Origin: Aptenodytes patagonicus
Taxonomy: Eukaryota; Chordata; Aves; Sphenisciformes; Spheniscidae
Direction of reading: 5' to 3'
DNA: 64,000 nucleotides
Assembly (NCBI RefSeq): GCF_965638725.1
Contig: NC_134951.1
Span: forward strand, 24,063,746 to 24,127,745
Made by a program: the position numbers and the translations under genes. Below are positions 11,301-25,227 of this stretch, piece after piece. Below the pieces are notes generated by a model. It was not told the origin of the DNA. It worked only from the letters and a program-made list of their open reading frames with translations, and did no database searches. Positions within the stretch are counted from its first letter, which is position 1, and each line of letters starts with the position of its first letter.

Positions 11301-12655
11301 AGGGAGGCATCTAAAGGATGTTTACAAAACCAAAAGAAGAACAAGCATTACTCAAAGGCAAACTAAGAATACAGAATAAATATTTTGAATCTAGTTGTCT
11401 CCTATTCATGTTCTTCTCCACAACATTCCCCACAGGAAGAGCTCCTTTGCATGTAAATCAACCTTGTGCACAGAGTAGGGAAGTGCATCTAAACTATGCC
11501 ATCCGTATACAATGGTTTCTCTCTGCTGCTCCTTCCTTCTCACTCTTTGCCTATGCCAGTGGGGGTTCTCCATGGGCTGCAGTCCTTCAGGAACACTTGC
11601 TCAACCACAGAGGACCTCCTCCTCCTCCTCTGACCCTGGTGTTCCCACTGTTGTTTGTCACTCCTTTTAGTTCCCTCTTCTCTCAGGAGTGTTGTTCTCT
11701 CCTTTCTTAAATGCGTTTCCTCCAAGGCGCCACCACCTTGGCTGCTGGGCTCAGCCGTGCCCTGCAGTGGGTCAGTTGGAGCTGGCTGGAACCAGCTGTG
11801 TCCGGCATGGGGCAGCCCCAGCCTCTCCTCACAGAGGCCACCCTGCAGTGACCGCTGCCAGCGCCTGGGCACCTGCACCCAGTACAGTTTCACAATCTTA
11901 CACAGAAATTTTGTCTTTCCCATGAATTGCTTCCCTGCAACTCAGAAAGCCTTGGTAACCTACTGCTGTGTTCCCATAGGGCAGGACTCACAGAGCAAAT
12001 AGAGGACCCAAGTCCAGAGGTCAGCTAGAACATCTTGCAGCCTCCCGCAAACAACTGTCAAGTTAGCCCAATCTGACCAAGACTGTGATCTTTTCCACAA
12101 AATTATCCCTTGGAAACACCCGGCTATCACTTCTCCAAATAGAAGAAAAGAGTTCATCCCCAAAAAGAGGTCTTTACAGAAAAGCACAGGAAGAGAGGGA
12201 TTGATGCTGGATCAAATCCAAGGTCTGACTAGTTCAGTGCCATACCTTCTACAAAAGTCGTTATTCTTACTAAGCACTTACTGTGTGGTGTTACAGTAGA
12301 TATGATCTGGACAAAAATAAGGCTTGAAGAAGGTCTGTTATCTCCTTTAAAAAGTTTGTATTAAAATATGTTTTTACTTGTTACGTAAGCTAGAATATGA
12401 CCACGTTCTAGCTATTCCTCATTTTTATTACATAAGTGAGATTGAGACTACAACCCAAAAACTATGACAATCCCCAATGCACATATACAACTCCTCTTTA
12501 TCTCTACACAATATAGATGCACTATCACTTTCCCCTTCATTGACTAGCAAGACAAGCATCTTTAAAGACAGTGCATATGCAAATCCTGGGCAAGAGTTTT
12601 GTCTCCTCAAAAACACCTTCATAAACTGAAGCATAGCAAAGGTTATATCAGTGAC

Positions 12656-12682
12656 TAACTGTAGACAGTTAGTCTACAGTTA
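12656..12682. repeat. Perfect 11-bp inverted repeat (hairpin)
   Basis: TAACTGTAGAC at 12656-12666 and its exact reverse complement GTCTACAGTTA at 12672-12682, with a 5-base loop. It lies in the intron. No flanking run of T that would suggest a Pol III gene. Confidence 0.9.
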
Positions 12683-12913
12683 ATATACACACCTTGAGGG
12701 TCCTCCTGAGCTATGGTACCGAAAAATAGGTACTTTTCCAGTTGATCAATGTAAAGACATCAAATTGTTCTTCATCAGCATGAACATTATAAAACAAACC
12801 TGGTGATCCTAAACACACCCCCATCCCCCAATGTATACACATTTTTGTTCAGATGAAATCCAAAGCTACAGTGACTTTAGTCCGTCATGGTTTCATGACA
12901 TGATGTCATGGTG

Positions 12914-12946
12914 ACACCTCATGTCACCTCAGTGGACATGAGGTGT
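12914..12946. repeat. Perfect 11-bp inverted repeat (hairpin)
   Basis: ACACCTCATGT at 12914-12924 pairs with ACATGAGGTGT at 12936-12946 across an 11-base spacer. Directly upstream, catgacatgatgtcatg (12894-12910) is itself nearly palindromic, so several fold-backs are crowded into about 60 bases. Confidence 0.88.
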
Positions 12947-15900
12947 TATATTGTGTACAGTCATCCTCTGTTCACAGGTTGACTTTCACAGGATTGTTTT
13001 CCAGTCTCAAGTCAACACACACACACTAGAGTGCTTTCCACAAAGGCAGAACCTTTTAGCTCAAGTAGTCTTCTGTGCAATCAGAAAGTACAAACCTTTT
13101 CCTTAGAGTGCTGCAGAATTCCTGCTGCTTGACCTCAGCCTTCAGCAGGACTCTCTCCCTCAATACTAGATAATTCACACTGGGTAGAGAGGAAAAATGA
13201 TTATGATAATAAGCAACCCAGCAAAGAACGGACAGTCACTTACTGCTGGTCACTTGTTTTACTCAAATGATAATCATCACACAATAATGGAAGTGTGCTA
13301 CTTTGCTGGGTGATTGGAGTAGTTGATGAATTATTTCTGTACAAATTCACTCCTGCAGGTAGGAACTTGCCTCTCACAGAATTATGGAACTCCCTTTAAG
13401 GAGAGCTAATAAATATAGTTTACTATTACAGTCTAATTCCTTTAGCTTGTTTTAACACCTCTAGTGCCAAATCTTACTAATTTAACTAATAGAAAAATTT
13501 CTCTCATCTGCAAATATTAGTGTCCAATCCATCCCCCCTCATTATCTGTACTTCATTGGAACAAACAAGGAGAGTCACTCAAGCCAGTTTTTGGCTGAAG
13601 ATATACTCCTTCCAAAGATTATTCATCTCTTTCTAAATAAAAAAGTTTACTGAATGTCTTTTGGACATCTAATTATCTCATGTTACGTTATCTGCTACTG
13701 TCACATATTTTATTGGTACCAATACCTGTAACAGAATACTGAAAAAGTAGTTTCTTCTGCAGAGTTCACTTCAGCTTTAAAATTTTGAAGATGTCTGCTA
13801 TCTGTTTTGAATGATAAATTTCCCTGCTTGCCAGGTAAAACTTCAAAGTGTATAGCTCTATTCCAAATTGCACAGTTACATAGATTCAAACAACAATTTA
13901 ATGAAAGAAAAAAAACAGATAATTAAACAGATACATATCGTCCTCTGGCTCAGAAAATCCTCAAGCAGCAAACTGTTGGAGAACATCGTAGGGAAGTAGT
14001 ACAATATGCTCATTTTATTTCAGTACTCTTTTTGGCAATATTACTGGTCACTACATACTAGTGTAGACAGCAGTACTGAATTTTTTGGATTAACCTTAAT
14101 TTCTGCTACTTTACTCAGCTATCTTTAAACAGAAAGAGTCCACTATCCTTTGATGTTCAAGAAATAGCATGTTTTCACCGCATTCCCAGATTTTTTTTGT
14201 AGAAGCCTAGCCATGTTACAGAAGACTGCTCCCGATTCTTAGGGTGTATACTATTTGTGTCTGGTAACATGTTGTCACTCAAGTCAGTTCATTCCAACCT
14301 CCCTCCTGACACTTCACATCACCAGAAGTGCTTCACTTAATTAAAAAAAAAGTCTAGATTACAGAGGTTGTTCCCTCTTCTCAAATAATGGAAATTACTA
14401 TAATGTAAGTGAAGTCTGTAGTTATGGGAGTCTTTCCTAAGCATCCTTTTTGTGACCTGGTGACTCAGTATACTTGATTAGATAAATAAAACTAGGTCTT
14501 TGAGGTTTATTTTTGAATGAAAATTCCTTTTTCTACCCATAGCCCGTGGCTCCTTGGCCTGTAATGACTTGTGCCAGTTATCACACTGATGGAAAGCCAC
14601 CAAGATGGATGAGCACAAGTAGTTTCTCTTTCATCCCACCTTTTCCACATGTAAGAAATAAGACTAGCATATGACAATCTCTGCTGGGTCCTCATGACCA
14701 TCAGGCTTCTTAGGAGCTCAGATGAGTACAAGATTTCACTAGGTAAATCCCTAGGGAGCTAACACTTGCCTAGGGCTTAGCACAGATGAAGGGTCTGGAA
14801 CCAGCTCCTACAGCAGCTCCCCTCCCAGCTCTCTCCCCTGTGGAGAGCATGCAAATTGAAGAGAATGGAAAAGGAAAAGGGTAGCTGATGGCCAGCCTTA
14901 CAGTTTGTCCTTTCCAACATACTAAGATAATGACTAGATTTTCAGTGAAGCCAGATACAATCATTCAGTGGTACCCATGAGTTTGGTGGGATGGATTCCC
15001 AACCCTTTTCAAATAAGCACATTGTAATATTTTTTGAAAGAAGGGTCTACTTAATATTTGACAAGCTACATTTCAGCCTTCCTGTTCAAGCATAAGTATG
15101 ATGAGAAGGGAGGGGGAATGGAAAGAGGAATAATGACAGCATCCAAATGAATGATGATCCATGCACTCATCTTGCATTAAATGACTCAAATACTTCTACA
15201 AATATTGCCAACTTAGTTACCTTTTTGTTAAGCCCTCTGCACTTTGGAAAAGCTGTCTACTTTGGATTTTATTTATTCCGGTTTTAAATTCTGTTTTGTG
15301 TTTTAAATTAACTTTCAATTTTATTAAAATCTACTGTACTAAGGTTCAAACACCTGTCACAGGTTATCTTAACACTTCCTTATTCATATTCGTCATCCAA
15401 CTGAGAAGCATGTAACTACAGTTTTGTTACCCAGCAGCGCTGAGATCTTCTGTAACTCCTAAAACTGCTGTTAGGGTTTATTTGCAATGAAGGGCAATCA
15501 AAGCCCCCTTCTCGAGGGCTTTAGAATAGGGTGGGGCTTTTTTGTGGCAATTATTTGCCCAGAATTATTTTTCAAAGTTGCCTCGTTATCTACTCTGCAG
15601 GCTTAGTGAAGTCTTTCCCATACAATAGCATTTTCCCCACACTGTCTTAGGATTTCTCTCATTCTAATGGCTAGTAGTTTATATCCACCAACACATTTGC
15701 ACTTCTTACACTTCTTATAGCTATGTATTTATTTCAATGTAGATTGCAGCTTCTTTAGTATAAAATTAACATTCTCTTCCACTGAATACTAGGCCTTATC
15801 ATATTCTCATATGTATTAACAGCAGGAATCCAATTTCTTTCTTAAGAGCTGAAACAGGTGTAAGATGACCTAAAAACAAATACAAAGTTTTTTTTTCCTA

Positions 15901-18900
15901 TTTTAAACATAGGTCATTATATACCTATATAAAGGAAAAAACAAACAAACCAACCACCATTTTCTCTTGCTTTTCGTTCCTTACAAGCATTTTTTTTTGT
16001 GGTTAGTAAAAATTACATCACCATCTAAGTTTGGTTTAAAACACGCTTTTAAACTGTCCTGTTTTCTGATAATATTTCCAGTGGAATAATTGCAAAAGTT
16101 ATCTATGAAAGTGACATAGTCAAACTTGGAATTTACAGACCTCATTACATCAGTAAAGTTTTGAGGGAAGAGAGGAGGTTTGATGCTCAGAAGACTAGAG
16201 CATTAAAAGAAAAACAACTTGCGAAAATGTTCGGAAGTACTTCCTCATTATTGTCTTTTCCTTCAACTTGATGGAACCCAAAAACTTCAGAAGGAAATTG
16301 AGGTCAATAAAGATACACCCATTTTACAAGGCTCAAAGTTGGGATGGGAAATTCATAAAAAACAAGGAACAAGAGAGCTCAAATTTATTTCCCTCACCAC
16401 CTATCACACGTACACTAACTCTTAGATTTTTTTTTTTTTTTAAGACACCTAGAAAGGCTGTATTATAGCCCATTTTATTGGAGACAGGACTTATCATTAT
16501 AACTCATCCTTAGTTTCATTAAATCAGAAGTGGCAGACATTCTTTGTCACAGAGAAAAAAACCCAGATTAAAAAAAAGTAGAAATCTTTCTTCCTCTTGT
16601 TCTCACTCATTGTCTGAGGAAGAATTTTTACCTATGATGCTTTAAATCATCTACATTCCCCTATTTTTATTTATTAAATATTTATTAGTTATTATTAGTT
16701 ATTTATTTAACTTAAAAGCTTCAGTGTCTCATATATGTCCTGGCATATGATTATAGTCAATATTTTGATTAGATGACTAAGAATTCTACTGTATAAACAG
16801 GAGAATAAAGCTATTTTAAAAATGTTAAGTTAGTACTCAGCCCAATTATTTCTCTAGTGCTGCAGATCTTATTTGTCCAACACACTTTTCAAAAGCCACA
16901 TACATCCCTGTCAATCAATATATTTTTTTAAAATAAATGCAACAACACTGAATCTAAAAGGCCATGCCTAAGTTGCAATTAGTTAATTACCCTCACTGAT
17001 TAAGTGATTATATCATTACTGGGACTTACCTGAAACTAGACCAGGAAATAAACAGATGTGCTCATCAGAATAAAAGTAAACAAAGTTTAAAGTTCTAAAC
17101 ACTCCCCCTCCCCCCAACACACATTTTTTTATTCCATAATTGGAAGTCATCAGTAACAGTCCATTCCTGTTTGTGTACAAAAAATATTGCAACCACAGAA
17201 GCACAAAAAATTACGGAAAATCATTTGCCCTGTTCAGTACCAAGTTCACATTATAAGCATTTCCTCTTCTCAAATAATGGTTAGAGGGTACAGTGGGTAG
17301 GAAAGACAAGTAGGAAGTAAGCATACGTAACAGCAGAAAACGTGAAATTTGACCCTGAATAACTACGATTTTGACAGTGGCAGCTTAAAGTAATGAACTC
17401 CCCAGTGTACACGGGAGCAGGGGAGGCATTTCACACAACCTGTTTTGTCATCAATACATTAAAAATAATTTCAAACAGGGAGACAAGGTGGACAGTGAGA
17501 ACACTAACACACACAATTACTATGCTACAGTTAGAGTCACCTCAGGACTGTCTATCAGCCCTTCTCTAGATGAAACAAGTCCATTTTATCGAGTTCTTAC
17601 ACAACCCATTTTTCTGCTTCCTTTCTCAAGATAATTAGTTTTCCTGCAGCTGGCTACATTTAGGTTTAGAGCTTGTTTACACTTACAGCTAAAGCTGGCA
17701 TTTTCTACTCCAATTAGGCAACTGCTACATACTATTAGACAAGCTACTTGTTAAATTGCTTTCAGTTGTCACAGAAGCCAGCAGATTTCTCTATGACAGC
17801 TAAGCTGTTTGAAACGAAGAATAGAGGAGAGAGGGGAGAAGAATGAGTGAATGTATATACATAAGAACACTGGAAAAGGAAAGAATCTGCTAACCAGCAG
17901 CAAAAAGAAAAAAAAAAAAAAGGCATTGCTACAGGAACCGGAGACTGAACTACAAGGCTAGACTTGTATCTCTAACTACAGAAGTTAGAGATATTATACA
18001 TGCAGCCCACTCAGTCTGAACAGAGACAGGTTTTTTTTGTTTGTGTTTTGTTTTTTTTTGTTTCGTTCCACCCCCCCTCCTCCCCCAAACCCCACATCTC
18101 TATATTCCCCCCAAGCATATAGCTACCAGCTTGTAAATCTGGTTGGGCACCATTTCTACCATAGTCACCAGAGGTTGGTGTCTTCAGTCAAATACTCACT
18201 TCTGGTTATATCTGTCCCATTTTCACAGTATAATGCCACTGTAATATTGCATGTAATGAGAGAATTTTTAAACCCTTGAGAGAAGAACATAAGAATGTGT
18301 GACAACACTTTGTTGTATAATAATCTCCATTGCTCTTTAGCTTATTCACAATAGACAGCTCTTCAGAGTAATTAACTAAAATGAAGTCTCTAAAGCTGTT
18401 TACTGCATTGGGTACTGCTAGAGTTTAGTTTCTCAAGCATATGCACTTCATCAATTTCATCTACTAAAAGCCAGGGCTGCCCATGCATATTTTTTAGACA
18501 AATTTTGTCTTCTAGGCATTTCCGTCACAAATTTAAGTTTTCTATAATAGAATGGCTGCAGGAAGATGGGATTAGGATGAGTAAGGACACAGTCCAGATG
18601 TCCCAGCGATGATTTCTTAAACACAGTATACTGTGAGCATTAATAATTTCAATGGAAAAAGTAAGGAGAACACACAAAAAAAAAAATCCCACAGCTGTAC
18701 TGAATTTCAACAGGAATTCCTTATACAGGATAACAATGCTGGGATATTTCACAGTTGATAGACATTCACATTTTTATTTAATGAATATGGAGTAAATTGC
18801 ATTTTGTCTATTTATATAGCACAATATAGATTCCTTTTCTTAAAAAAAACCCTAAAACTTAGGAGTAATAATAGCTTAGTATTTTTCTTCATTACCTCTT

Positions 18901-19914
18901 AAATAAATGAAGGAGACAAAAATGATCAAATAGGTTGTCTCCACAAGATCTAACACTCTGCCTAGGCTCTCTGCATTTCAATTTCCTTTTTCAGAATCAG
19001 GGAAAACACAAAAACCAAAAGTGGAACAGCATGCTTTATACAAAAAAATTGAATATGATACATTTAGCTTGTATACAGTTATCCTTCTTCAGCAACTCTT
19101 AAATTTTAATTTTTATAAGGAAGGTGCTAAACAGCTATCAGTAAATCCCAAGTCCTTTAAAAAGTGGTTATAATTCTGACCAAGAAAAAGGCCTCAGACT
19201 AAGGAGGCCATTAAAAAAGTCAGTTCTACAATTAGCAAGTTTCTAGTCAGAAGCATGCATGTCTACTTTGACTATATACTATAAAGGTATTAAAAATAAT
19301 TAGTGAGGTTTTAAAGTATCAACAAAAGTAAAGAAATCACAGAACTGCAGACCTCAAGAGAAACATTCTCCATTAAATTAGTGCTTGTTGCAAGTAGATC
19401 CTGCCCTAACAAGGGTCAGAAACAAACAAAACCAATCCTCAGAAAAATTTAGTCAAAGGCCATATCCAAGCAAGTCATTCATACTTAGAAATGCTTTCTC
19501 AGTCTTTTGCCACTTTTTTTTTTGCGGTACAGCAAGTTTTTAAGCATTTATAATACTGCACTTGGAAGCATATTTGCAAGCTTAGGGAAAAAGAAATTAA
19601 GTCCTCTTATTTGTAGTTTTCTATTTGCTCTCTTTAATACTTTGCCTGCCAAGAAGGCTCAGGTTTACTACATGTATGCGTAACTTCTAAATGGTTTAAG
19701 GTAATAAAGCTGGTTATCTAGATCCTCTTTAATTTTATGTTGAAGCAAGAAAAAACTCCTTTCTTACATCTTCTGAAATTAAGAACTATAGCTCTTGCAA
19801 TGGAAGAATCAGGTTTCTCAATGGGAGAAATGTTTAGAAAGCCTTATCTAATTGTCCTGGGGAGGGGGGTACCCCTATTTTGGTTACATCCATTTTCTGA
19901 GTATTTTGGTAGAA

Positions 19915-19937
19915 GGGGGGGGGGGGGGGGGGGGGGG
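19915..19937. repeat. Poly-G run (23 G)
   Basis: Twenty-three consecutive G on the plus strand in the intron. Able in principle to fold as a quadruplex; length is likely to vary between individuals and to be unreliable in assembly. Confidence 0.95.
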
Positions 19938-22078
19938 AATCTGATTTAGGACAACCAGAATCCCAAGGGAAGGTACGTCTTAGTATGCCCTCAAATGGAA
20001 ATTTTGGTCACAGGCAGGTCGTTGGCTTTGTTGGGGTTTTTTTAAGTCACTTTAAAAAAAAATATTTTTTCAAGAGATAAAATATAAGCAACTACCCTCC
20101 TTCTTTGGGGTTCAGAAGAAGCGTGGCACCTCCATGTGTTTTCTCCATCCCTAACAGAACTACAACCTTCCTAAAGAAAATGCAAATACCATTCAGAAGA
20201 TTACTCTGTAGTCACAAAGGACAGCATCCCTTAATTTTTCTTCCATTTCCAGTTATTCTGGGTTTTATAGTAAGCTTTAGTTCCAGAACTGTGTGGGGAG
20301 CTTTACGGGACAACACTTTCTGATACTAAATTACTAATCTTCCAAAATTAAATGAGAACCAGTCATTAATATGGGTCTTGATCTTCTATATACTTAAGCA
20401 TCTCAACTTCAACTTGATCTCAAAAGAGGCATATAAATGCAAATATTTACAGGATATAAAAGTATGATCTTAAAATTTTATGGGCATAAGTCCCTGTTAT
20501 GCTTCAAGATGCAGACATTTAAGGCAATGCTGCAAACTGCATTCCAATAATATAAGAATCTAGGGGGGGTTAGGTTGTGCATATCAGTAATGGTATTTTC
20601 ACAATTTGAAAATAACTGTTAAAGGCAAGTATAACATTGTGATGAGTTTTGTAGTAAAAACTGTTATTTAATGCTAGAAAATACTTAGACTTTAAGTCAG
20701 CTTCTCTTTAAAGAAATCCTCGATTTCTTATTGACACTAAATTAAATTTTTCAGTAGATTTTGTAGGACTGAAATAATAATTTCCAAACTAGGAAGGAGT
20801 TTGTATCTACACAAAAAAAAAATCCCTCTCATTTTCTATTGTCCATCTTAGATTACTGCTACTTAAATGATCAGCTGATTCGTAGGCATGCCCATAACCT
20901 TTGGTCTACAAGAAAAGTTACTTAAAATAGTATATGATAAAAAAACCAACAATGACTATGTTTTTCCTTTTCCAAGGCCACACATTATAGCTCCAAATCT
21001 AATAGCCTATCACTAAACATGTACTTTCAGTGTCCAATGCCATAAAAATCACAACATGTAAATGACTATTCATACAAGAGCTCCTTAAATTTAAATGAAA
21101 TCACAACCAGAGAAGAATGGTGAAGTTATCTTTTGGTTTCACAGATGGGTAACTGATTTCTCTTTTTCCTGAGTTTATCACCGCAAGCCTCTTTGAGGCT
21201 TTTTTTTTTTTTAAGTACACATTTGTAGAATATCAATCAAGGCAGAACCCTTTCTGTACTACCATAGCATTTGCTTTCCTCCAACAGAAAACAAGCTCAG
21301 TTAGTTTGCTGTTAATTTCAAGAACAGCCTTAGTTGCTTTGCTGTGAAAATCATAAATACGGAACTGTTGTTTTTGCTCCATGTTCCCTTTCCCATGAGC
21401 TACATTTTACCTGTATTAGGATTCTGGATCAAAAGCTTTTGTTTCATTAACTTGAAGAACATTGTATTAGGAATCAGGTATAAACAATCAGAGGAGTTAT
21501 ACATCACAAGGTCAACTAAATTCTCCCCCTCACCTCCCACTTCAGTGGGAGTTTGGGCAGGCCCTAATTTATAAGGAATGGTATAGACTCACTACAAATG
21601 AAGGCGTTTTTAGCTTAAGAAATTACTCCATAGTCATGCTTATTTAGCACGTCTTCATCATAGAGCCAATAAACAGCCTGTTACCTATTTCAAAAGGACA
21701 ATTGTTTCCCAATGCTATCAAGTATCATTTCATAGAATAAGCTTAATGCTTTTTCAGCCTTTTGAAAATGTGCCTCTCATTACTGACTACACAAAAGAAG
21801 TACTAGAAGTACTGATCTAGAAAAACAAAATGGGTGTCAAACAAATGGAACTGCAACAAGTTGAGATTTCCAGGTGATCTGTCACAGTAATGGGATGCAA
21901 TTCAGGACAACAGCCACAGAATCCTTCAAAAGCAAATTCTACCACAGACACATGTAAGAAAGCCCTATAGCCAACCTGTTACTAGCCATCCTTGTTACAG
22001 ATTGGGGGGTGGCTTTCTTTTTTTAAAATTAAAAAAAACCCAAAAACTCCCAGTAACACAGATTTCTACAGTAATTAT

Positions 22079-24510
22079 GTTGGAAAGGACTTTTGGAGGT
22101 CATTAGCCCAAACCCCATTAAAATTTTAGATCAAGTTTTCTAGTACACTGTTCAGTTTTCAGCTCCTCCAAGGATGGAGATACCAAAACTCTCTCTGGAC
22201 AGCCCATTCCCAATGTTTGATCATCTCCAAGGTGGAATTCCCTCCCCCATCTAGTTGGAATTACTCTTGCCACAACTTGTTTGTTGCCCCTTCTCCCGTT
22301 GCTGAGCACCTCCAAAAAGTGCGCGGCTCAGTCTTCTCTATACTCCTCCTTCCCATTTGGTAGTTGAAGTAATGAGATTTCCTCTTAACCTTCTTTTCTT
22401 ATGACTTAAACTCAATTCTCGCAGTCTCTCCTTATACATAAGGTCATCTGGCTCTCTGGCCATTACGGTGCCCTCCATTGGACTCACTCTACTGTGTCAC
22501 TACCTTTCTTTTACTAAGGACCCCACTGGTCACAGTACTTCCAGTGTGGACTCACAAATGCTGCTCCAGTGTGGTCTCAAAAAAAACAATCACTTCCTTC
22601 AAACTGCTGGCTACATTGCTAATACAGCACAGTATGTCATCAGCCACCTTTGTGGCAAGGATGCAATGCTGACTCATGTTCAACTGGGCATGCACCAGAA
22701 CCCCTAGGTCCTTTTCTGTGGAGCTGCTTCCAGCCAGGTTACCCCCAGCCTGTATTGTTGGTTATTCCATGTCAGACACAGGACTCTGCACTCCAGTATT
22801 AATCCCTAAGGTACACCACTAGCACATGGCCTATCTATCAAACTTTGTACTGCTGATTACCATCCTTTGACCCTGACAGTCTATCTGACCATTCATTTAC
22901 CCAGTTGATATCTCACCTTCTTGGCTATAAGAATACTACAGGAGACTACACTGAAGGCCCTGCAAAATAAATTAAAGAACATGCACTGTGACCTACCTAT
23001 CTACAAGCCAGTCATGTCATCATAGAAGGCAACTGGGTTGCACAGCCTGCCTTTGGTAAATCAAGATTTACTGTTCCCAATTCCCTTTTTGTCCTTCACG
23101 TGCTTTGAAAGAGCTTCCAGGATTTACTCTGTAACATGTTCACAGTTCTCCAGACCCTCCTTCTTGCCCTTCTTGAAAGTGGGTATGATGATTGCCTTTT
23201 CCAGTCACCAAAGAACCTCCCAATTGCGATGACTTCTCAAAGAGGATAGAAACCAGCCTCACAATGACATCAGCCAGCACGCCTGGATGCACAACATCTT
23301 GTCCTACTGACATGCAATTGCACAACTGGCTTAACTACTCCCCATTTATCATCATCTACTGTGGGTAATGCTTCACTCCCATAGACTGGGAGGCCTGAGG
23401 ACAAATCTTACCAGAAAAAACAGGCAAAAAAGGCACTAAGTACCTCAGCCTTTTACTTGTCTTCTATCGCTAGTCCCTTGCGCATTGAGCAGTGGGCCCA
23501 CATTTTCTTTAGCCTTCCAGTTGTTGCCCCCACCCCTTCTTGTTTCTTCCCACATCCCTCATGAGTTTCAACTCCAGCTGAGCTTTGGCCTTCCTAACTC
23601 CATCCCAGCACACTCAGGCAACATCTCTATATTTCTCTTGGGTAGCTAGTACCTGCTTCCATCTCCTCTGTACTTCCTTTTTGTGTTGTAAGGGCCCAGA
23701 GCTCCGTCTTAGGAGCTTAGCTGCCTGCACTTACGGGCAGCTCTCTGATAGGACACAGCTGTTGAGCCAGATTGTTGTGAAGAAAGAGCTACTTATGAAA
23801 GACCTGTAAGAAGCCACCTCAGCAGGGGCTGCCCTCACATCACTCAGGAGCTGCTTTTTAAGCTGAGGTTTCTAAGCAGCTCCAAGCCTCAGCTAGATTG
23901 CAGCCATGCCTGTGCCTGGGCACATACCCCAGTTGATGCACACCCTGACTTGACAGACTTTACATACTGGCTTGACCTCAGACCTGCCTTGTGTCACTGG
24001 ATTGTTGGTTGAACCTGGTTACTGTTACCGGACATGCTCTGCTCTCCTTTTTCAGGTACTGTGGGACTGCTTCCACAGTGATGACAGCTCCTGTGCCTGC
24101 CTCGTCCCAGCTAGCCTTCCCTCACCTTCCCCTTGCTGCTCCCTGACACATCTGAGCTCAGTCAGGCATCCTGCCACACTTGCTCAGTTTTCTGCATGTC
24201 AAAATGAGCCATTCTTGTGCTTTGAGAAGGTTATTCTTGAAGATCAACCAGCTCTCCAGAGCTCCCTTGCAATTCAGACCAGCCTTCCATTTGATCCTAC
24301 CAAGCAGGCCCCCAAACAAGACAAACATCTGTTCTTCTGTAGTACAGGGTTCTAATCCTACTACTCATTTTGCTCACTTCTTTCAGGACTTTAGTCTCCT
24401 GCCCCGGACCACATCCACAATCAGTTCTTCCTTGTTTGTGAGTAACAGGTCTAGCTGAGTACCTCCCCTAGAGAAAGCTTTTTATACTCTCAGGAAACAT
24501 GCCTTTTTAT
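22079..24510 (-). mobile_element. Very old, long CR1 LINE copy with an internal deletion
   Basis: The plus strand here is the antisense of a CR1. From left to right it shows the 3' end (ttggaaaggacttttggagg and ccaaggatggagata), the C-terminal part of ORF2 (ccaggttacccccagcctgt), the middle of the reverse transcriptase (ggtacaccactag, atcatagaaggc, ccttttccagtcacc, aatgacatcagccag), the linker (ctttggccttcctaactcc) and the start of the endonuclease side (cttccttgtttgtgagtaac). The order agrees with a CR1 read backwards. Near 22785 the sequence jumps from the C-terminal part to the middle, so a few hundred bases carrying the FADD region are missing. All frames are broken. The copy is sense to the host gene. 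It accounts for the many open frames on the plus strand here. Confidence 0.82.
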
Positions 24511-25227
24511 TTCAAGTCAGTTTAACAACCTCTTTCAGTTATGGCAAAATTTGGTTTTAGATGAGCTACAATACAAAGCAATTCACACTTCTTCTACGCT
24601 TATGCATAGAGCCTTTTACCCACAAGTAATCCCACAGCTACCTCATTTTGCAACTCCTTCATCTCTCGGCATAGCATCCACATTCTACAACCCATTTGAA
24701 AAAGGTCTTTTACTTACCTGTCAAAATATTCACTTTCATTGCACAAACACACACAAAATAATGCTCTTTAGCAGGGTACTAAGTGCCTGAATTGATATTT
24801 GCCTTCTGTTGGGTTTACGTTCCCCATGGCGTTTCTGTTGCAACATGAGAGCAGGAGGAAGTGCTGGATCATGTATTCCCACCAATCTTTAGGTGTATCT
24901 CTAACAGCTGAGCAGAGTTGTACCAGTGTAAGTCATTTTCTCACTGTTCAACAGACATTACACCAAAGACAATTATAGCTTACACTGCAGTTTCATATTA
25001 GATACTGTTAAACACTGCGTTCATGCATATACACCAAGACTATTTTCTTGGCTTTCACAGGACTTATGCACTGACCTCAAGTGTTCTAGGTATTAAGTAC
25101 CACTAGCACTTGTATTCAAATTTGTCTGTTGGTATCAATAGATGAAAAAAGTAGATACTATACTGTTCTCAAGTAAAGTAACTATATTTAAAAGCATATT
25201 ATCAGAAAAAGGACTGTGCAGTCTCAC
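24511..25227 (-). other. Intron 2 of the minus-strand gene, right end
   Basis: AT-rich intron between the old CR1 and exon 2. It contains an isolated donor-like site on the minus strand (gacag followed by gtaagt, near 24717) without a good acceptor close by. Nothing else can be named. Confidence 0.6.

Larger units (their letters stand above)
10106..22078 (-). other. Intron 2 of the minus-strand gene, middle part, no gene supported
   Basis: About 12 kb of AT-rich intron. Overlapping reading frames at 11318-12002 come from a locally GC-richer patch and show no splice-site pair or recognisable protein. The stretch holds homopolymer runs, two small hairpins and the G tract at 19915-19937, listed separately, and no repeat family I recognise. 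Many small open frames pass through A- or T-runs and look like chance. Confidence 0.6.

Noticed and set aside
11318..12002. Overlapping open frames on both strands in a GC-richer patch
   Set aside because: No homology seen and no splice-site pair; composition effect.
17016..17046. Strong donor-like site on the minus strand (TTTCAG followed by gtaagt)
   Set aside because: No acceptor giving a segment whose length fits the phase-1 chain between exons 2 and 3.
14371..17280. An 18-base word (cctcttctcaaataatgg) shared by 14371 and 17262 regions
   Set aside because: Flanks do not match, so there is no supported repeat unit.
22468..24458. Several plus-strand open frames of 64-127 codons
   Set aside because: They are antisense readings of the old CR1 copy.
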